Positions 6,317-8,279 of a stretch of 8,279 nt of DNA are shown here, one piece after another; position 1 is the stretch's first letter; each line of letters opens with the position of its first letter. The stretch is from positions 1 through 8,279 of the forward strand of contig NZ_QUEM01000057.1 in the NCBI RefSeq assembly GCF_003477995.1, given 5' to 3'. This stretch comes from Bacteroides sp. OF04-15BH. GTDB lineage: Bacteria > Bacteroidota > Bacteroidia > Bacteroidales > Bacteroidaceae. The position numbers and the translations under genes are program-made. The notes under the pieces are model-generated. The model worked only from the letters and a program-made list of their open reading frames with translations, was not told where the DNA came from and searched no databases.

Positions 6317-6656
6317 ATTGTTCCAATTCTTTAAATAGTTCATCACCATTGGCTTTTATACCGTCCCTGAATTTGGTAGGAATTTTATTTCCCACACGCT
6401 CAAACCAGTCATTAAACGTCTTTTTCCATTCTTGAACTTTGTCTTTTTTGATACTCAAATTTGCATCGATTGGAAATCTTTTTGCAAGCATAATTAGTAT
6501 TTCAATGTGTGCTAAAAGAGCTTGTGTTGGTTTGTTGGCTGTTTTTAACCATTCTGCATTTTCTTCAATTTGTTTTATAGCCAAATTAAAGTAGCGTGCA
6601 TTTGCCATATCGGCCATTTCATTACCATCTGGTGCTGTACTAAATATCTTTTTCAT
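6306..6656 (-). CDS. unknown small helical protein, putative immunity protein (cassette 3, first gene)
   Basis: A 116-residue soluble, mostly helical protein with no family I can name. It has a charged central part (KRFPIDANLSIKKDKVQEW) and ends ELEQYGH. There is no signal peptide or membrane segment. It shares a cassette with the Imm51 gene, and the two reading frames overlap by 11 bases, which points to translational coupling. The pair may have been acquired together from one toxin-immunity locus, so this could be a second immunity protein for the same toxin or for a duplicated one. Confidence is in the gene, not in the role. Confidence 0.7.
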   Translation of the reverse strand: MKKIFSTAPDGNEMADMANARYFNLAIKQIEENAEWLKTANKPTQALLAHIEILIMLAKRFPIDANLSIKKDKVQEWKKTFNDWFERVGNKIPTKFRDGIKANGDELFKELEQYGH

Positions 6657-6675
6657 TACATTTCAATTTATTCTT

Positions 6676-6731
6676 CGATGCTAATGGTTCAGCAGGGAAC
6701 GGCTTGCCGTTATCCTGCTTCGTTATCAACC
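6676..6731 (-). repeat. cassette junction 2/3, attC-like palindrome
   Basis: On the minus strand GGTTGATAACGAA is followed by the hairpin GCAGG[AT]AACGG-CAAG-CCGTT[C]CCTGC and then AACCATTAGCATCG. Plus-strand stem positions are 6692-6696/6714-6718 and 6698-6702/6707-6711, with AT at 6712-6713 opposite the single base at 6697. It is the clearest of the junctions. The first tag matches the start of cassette 2 (7348-7356) as a 9-bp inverted repeat; the last tag belongs to cassette 3. Confidence 0.85.
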
Positions 6732-6741
6732 TATTCTATAT

Positions 6742-7332
6742 TCACCATTTATCTGCAATTTCAAATTCGCCGATTGTTTGGGTACAAATGTCAATGTACG
6801 GAATAGTCTTAACTATCTTGATGTTTTCAATGTCTTCACTTCCTCCCAAAGCCAATAGTAGAGAATATCCGAAACACTCATCATAATCTGGAGTTCCGAG
6901 TTTTTCTTGTATTACAGGATAATTTTCTAAATCAAACCAGCCTTTCAAAAAACTTTCATTTACCATTACCTTATTAAAAATCGCACGAAGATTGGCAGGA
7001 AGTATTAAATATGTTCCGTATCTGACATTCAGATAAACAACGTAATTATTCAGTCTCGGATTCTTTACATAAGCAAAGAGATCTCCGAAAGCCGTACACA
7101 TGAATGGTAGAAATGATTGGTCATCCTCCTTTTCAAAACAGGAGTTTATCACATCCTGATAATCGGACGGATTGATGAGCTTAAACAGCCCATTACAAAA
7201 ACTTCCCAACCCGACCTCCTGCCATAAAGTATTCAGTTCGGGATAAGACAAATCAGCATATTTAGCTATAAAAGTATCATCTACTGCTTGCCTCTTACTA
7301 TTGAGGCTTTTTTCTAAAAATTCTTCGTACAT
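6742..7332 (-). CDS. GAD-like/DUF1851 immunity protein, Tdi1-type (cassette 2)
   Basis: A 196-residue soluble protein of the GAD-like plus DUF1851 architecture. The Agrobacterium T6SS immunity protein Tdi1, which blocks the DNase effector Tde1, is of this type. The GAD-like half shows LSYPELNTLWQEVGLGSFCNGLF at about 28-50 (conserved WQEVGLG core) and an AFGDLFAY strand at 81-88. The DUF1851 half ends with ECFGYSLLLALGGSEDIEN at about 152-170. It is full length. The expected role is binding and inactivation of a nuclease effector delivered by a neighbouring cell. No effector gene lies nearby, so it is an orphan immunity gene. The exact toxin it answers to cannot be read from the sequence. Confidence 0.8.
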   Translation of the reverse strand: MYEEFLEKSLNSKRQAVDDTFIAKYADLSYPELNTLWQEVGLGSFCNGLFKLINPSDYQDVINSCFEKEDDQSFLPFMCTAFGDLFAYVKNPRLNNYVVYLNVRYGTYLILPANLRAIFNKVMVNESFLKGWFDLENYPVIQEKLGTPDYDECFGYSLLLALGGSEDIENIKIVKTIPYIDICTQTIGEFEIADKW

Positions 7333-7348
7333 ATTTCTACGTTTTATG

Positions 7349-7405
7349 GTTGATAATGGCTTGGCGGGGAACGGCGTTAGTCCGTTATCCCGGCTTGTTA
7401 TGAAC
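7349..7405 (-). repeat. cassette junction 1/2, attC-like palindrome
   Basis: On the minus strand GTTCATAACAAGCC is followed by the hairpin GGG[AT]AACGG-ACTAACG-CCGTT[C]CCC and then AAGCCATTATCAAC. Plus-strand stem positions are 7366-7368/7389-7391 and 7370-7374/7382-7386, with AT at 7387-7388 opposite the single base at 7369. The first tag GTTCATAA is the reverse complement of the start of cassette 1 (7760-7767 on the plus strand). It aligns closely with junction 2/3. Confidence 0.85.
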
Positions 7406-7410
7406 TTACT

Positions 7411-7743
7411 TTACCCCTTGTGCCTTTTATAATTTGCATAGCGAGCATTTAGAGTGTCCCGCCATTCTTGGCTTGGGCAAGAGTTTATTAACTGAATATA
7501 CTTATTCTCATCATCAACGCAAACAGACTCTACAAGTTTTAATAAACTCCACTGCAAATCATAAAAAGCATTTTCAGGAAAGATTTGTACCAACACCATA
7601 GCTTCATCAAATGATATGGGAAGTTGTATTTGTTCTAATAAGGCATCATAAGTATTTACTAATTCATCAATACTCTCTGTATCATTGATGCTTTCATTAG
7701 GCATACGACCCAAATCTTTCAACTGTAAAATTTCATTTCTCAT
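7411..7743 (-). CDS. small acidic protein, possibly Imm30-like immunity protein (cassette 1)
   Basis: A 110-residue soluble, acidic, helical protein. The middle (FPENAFYDLQWSLLKLVESV) followed by YIQLINSCPSQEWRDTLNAR recalls the Imm30 pattern, in which a block ending in HLIE/KLVE precedes a conserved EW near a final helix. I rate that match as suggestive only. It is the cassette next to the recombinase, hence probably the newest one if insertion occurs there. No promoter of the TAnnTTTG type is visible in the 77 bases in front of it, so transcription probably reads through from the recombinase gene. Confidence 0.7.
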   Translation of the reverse strand: MRNEILQLKDLGRMPNESINDTESIDELVNTYDALLEQIQLPISFDEAMVLVQIFPENAFYDLQWSLLKLVESVCVDDENKYIQLINSCPSQEWRDTLNARYANYKRHKG

Positions 7744-7820
7744 ATCGTGTACTCTAATTGTTCATAATTTATTTATAACCGCACCTTATGGTGTCGTTCC
7801 TACATTCCTATAACTGCACC
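7744..7820 (-). other. attI-like candidate region between recombinase and first cassette
   Basis: This gap differs from the cassette junctions: it has no long palindrome with an AT defect. It holds a 13-bp direct repeat, TATAAC(C/T)GCACCT on the plus strand at 7774-7786 and 7809-7821, 12 of 13 bases identical, with starts 35 bases apart. A short CACC-ATAA-GGTG hairpin lies between the two copies. The start tag of cassette 1 is at 7760-7767. The position next to the recombinase and the directly repeated motif are what one expects of a primary recombination site. That is inference. Confidence 0.5.
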
Positions 7821-8279
7821 TCACGAATTATCCAGTGTATCAAGAGGATTAGGGATTTTTGCTTTATGGGCACTTGACACATGAAGATAAATGGTTGTGG
7901 TCTTGATGTCGTTGTGTCCCAGCAATTCCTGTATCGTGTGCAGGTCTGTTCCCTGTTCCAGCAAGTGTGTGGCAAAGGAGTGGCGCAGCATGTGTACGTG
8001 TACACGGTGTTTGATGCCAGCACGATGTGCGGCTTCTTTCAGCACTTTCACCAATGCACTTGCCGAATATTGCTCTCCGGGTGTTTCGCCCTCAAACAGC
8101 CATTTTTGTGGGCGATATTCCCGGAAGTAGTGCCGTAGTTCTTCCAGCAACTTGGGTGAAAGGAGCGAATAACGGCATTTCTTCCCCTTGCCCATGATGC
8201 GAACCGACATTGTTTCACTGTTGATGTCCTGCGGGGTCAGGTTAAGCAATTCGCTTCTTCTAAGTCCGGCAGAGTAAAC
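7821..8279 (-). CDS. XerC/D-like tyrosine recombinase, C-terminal catalytic part (start outside window)
   Basis: Only the last 152 residues are inside the window; the open frame continues past the right edge, starting VYSAGLRRSELLNL. All catalytic positions are present: the first arginine in YSAGLR (residue 7 of this fragment), the beta-hairpin lysine in MGKGKKCR (31-34), HxxR in HMLRHSFATHLL (H96, R99), the LLGH histidine (H122) and the nucleophile in TIYLHV (Y131). The tail IPNPLDTLDNS resembles the SPLDAL end of integron integrases and of IS91-associated integrases. The extra block that IntI proteins carry before the HxxR box is missing, so it is not a classical IntI. It lies in the same direction as the cassettes, unlike most integrons. 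It is the likely enzyme that captures and shuffles the cassettes downstream. Confidence 0.92.
   Translation of the reverse strand, partial: VYSAGLRRSELLNLTPQDINSETMSVRIMGKGKKCRYSLLSPKLLEELRHYFREYRPQKWLFEGETPGEQYSASALVKVLKEAAHRAGIKHRVHVHMLRHSFATHLLEQGTDLHTIQELLGHNDIKTTTIYLHVSSAHKAKIPNPLDTLDNS

Larger units (their letters stand above)
4499..8279 (-). mobile_element. recombinase-associated immunity-cassette array (rAID-1-like, integron-like)
   Basis: A tyrosine recombinase is followed by six cassettes in the same orientation, separated by palindromic junctions with conserved boundaries. Cassette limits inferred from the terminal tags are 7357-7767, 6685-7356, 5913-6684, 5443-5912, 4973-5442 and about 4499-4972. 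Two of the products are recognisable toxin-immunity families (GAD-like/DUF1851 and Imm51). The cassettes are much richer in AT than the recombinase or the genes to the left. From memory, this matches the recombinase-associated acquired interbacterial defence clusters described in Bacteroidales. The outer right end is outside the window. Confidence 0.8.

Noticed and set aside
4965..7405. Junction hairpins as ordinary rho-independent terminators
   Set aside because: None is followed by a T-run on the minus strand, and the conserved bulge and matched tags are not terminator features. Partial attenuation cannot be excluded.
4960..7820. Regularly spaced palindromic repeats as a CRISPR array
   Set aside because: The units between repeats are 400-800 bp and contain genes, the repeats differ in sequence, and no cas genes are present.
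4960..7820. A classical integron with attC sites of the GTTRRRY type
   Set aside because: The boundary bases (TTA plus a variable tag, TAACAA on the other side) do not fit GTTRRRY/RYYYAAC strictly, and the recombinase lacks the IntI-specific block in the visible part. The resemblance is mechanistic at most.

Overview
The window reads as an accessory, mobile-element region of a gut Bacteroidales genome (Bacteroides, Parabacteroides or a close relative). The pointers are an RteC-family regulator, promoters of the Bacteroides type (TAnnTTTG at -7, little or no Shine-Dalgarno), and a primase/helicase of the kind carried on Bacteroides conjugative and mobilizable elements. Every gene I support is on the minus strand, so the window is transcribed from right to left.

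Right part (about 4499-8279): the end of a XerC/D-like tyrosine recombinase runs in from beyond the right edge. It is followed by six compact gene cassettes, all in the same orientation as the recombinase. In order of transcription they hold: a small acidic protein, possibly Imm30-like; a GAD-like/DUF1851 protein (Tdi1-type T6SS immunity); an unknown helical protein overlapping an Imm51 immunity protein; and three unrelated-looking small polytopic membrane proteins. The cassettes are visibly AT-rich, whereas the recombinase and the genes on the left are GC-richer, which suggests different sources. I take this to be an acquired interbacterial defence array of the recombinase-associated type (rAID-1, known to me from published work on Bacteroidales): a store of orphan immunity genes against toxins of competitors.

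The most striking structure is in the junctions between cassettes. Each is a 50-60 bp imperfect palindrome. Several share the same asymmetric defect, two extra bases AT opposite one extra base. The outer ends carry a 5-6 base cassette-specific tag: the first 7-9 bases of each cassette are the reverse complement of the bases at the start of the junction behind the same cassette. Circularising a cassette would therefore rebuild a complete palindrome, as with integron attC sites. The region next to the recombinase has no such palindrome but has a 13-bp direct repeat (attI-like candidate). Junctions far from the recombinase are more degraded, as expected if new cassettes enter at the recombinase end.

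Left part (about 1-4500): an AraC-type regulator, an RteC-family regulator with its own promoter and terminator, a MerR/excisionase-type HTH protein, and a TOPRIM primase-RecA helicase whose start overlaps the HTH gene. This is the replication and excision-control side of an ICE or mobilizable element that probably hosts the array. A rho-independent terminator closes the operon at about 136-169, and a further TAnnTTTG promoter at 97-104 points to a gene beyond the left edge.
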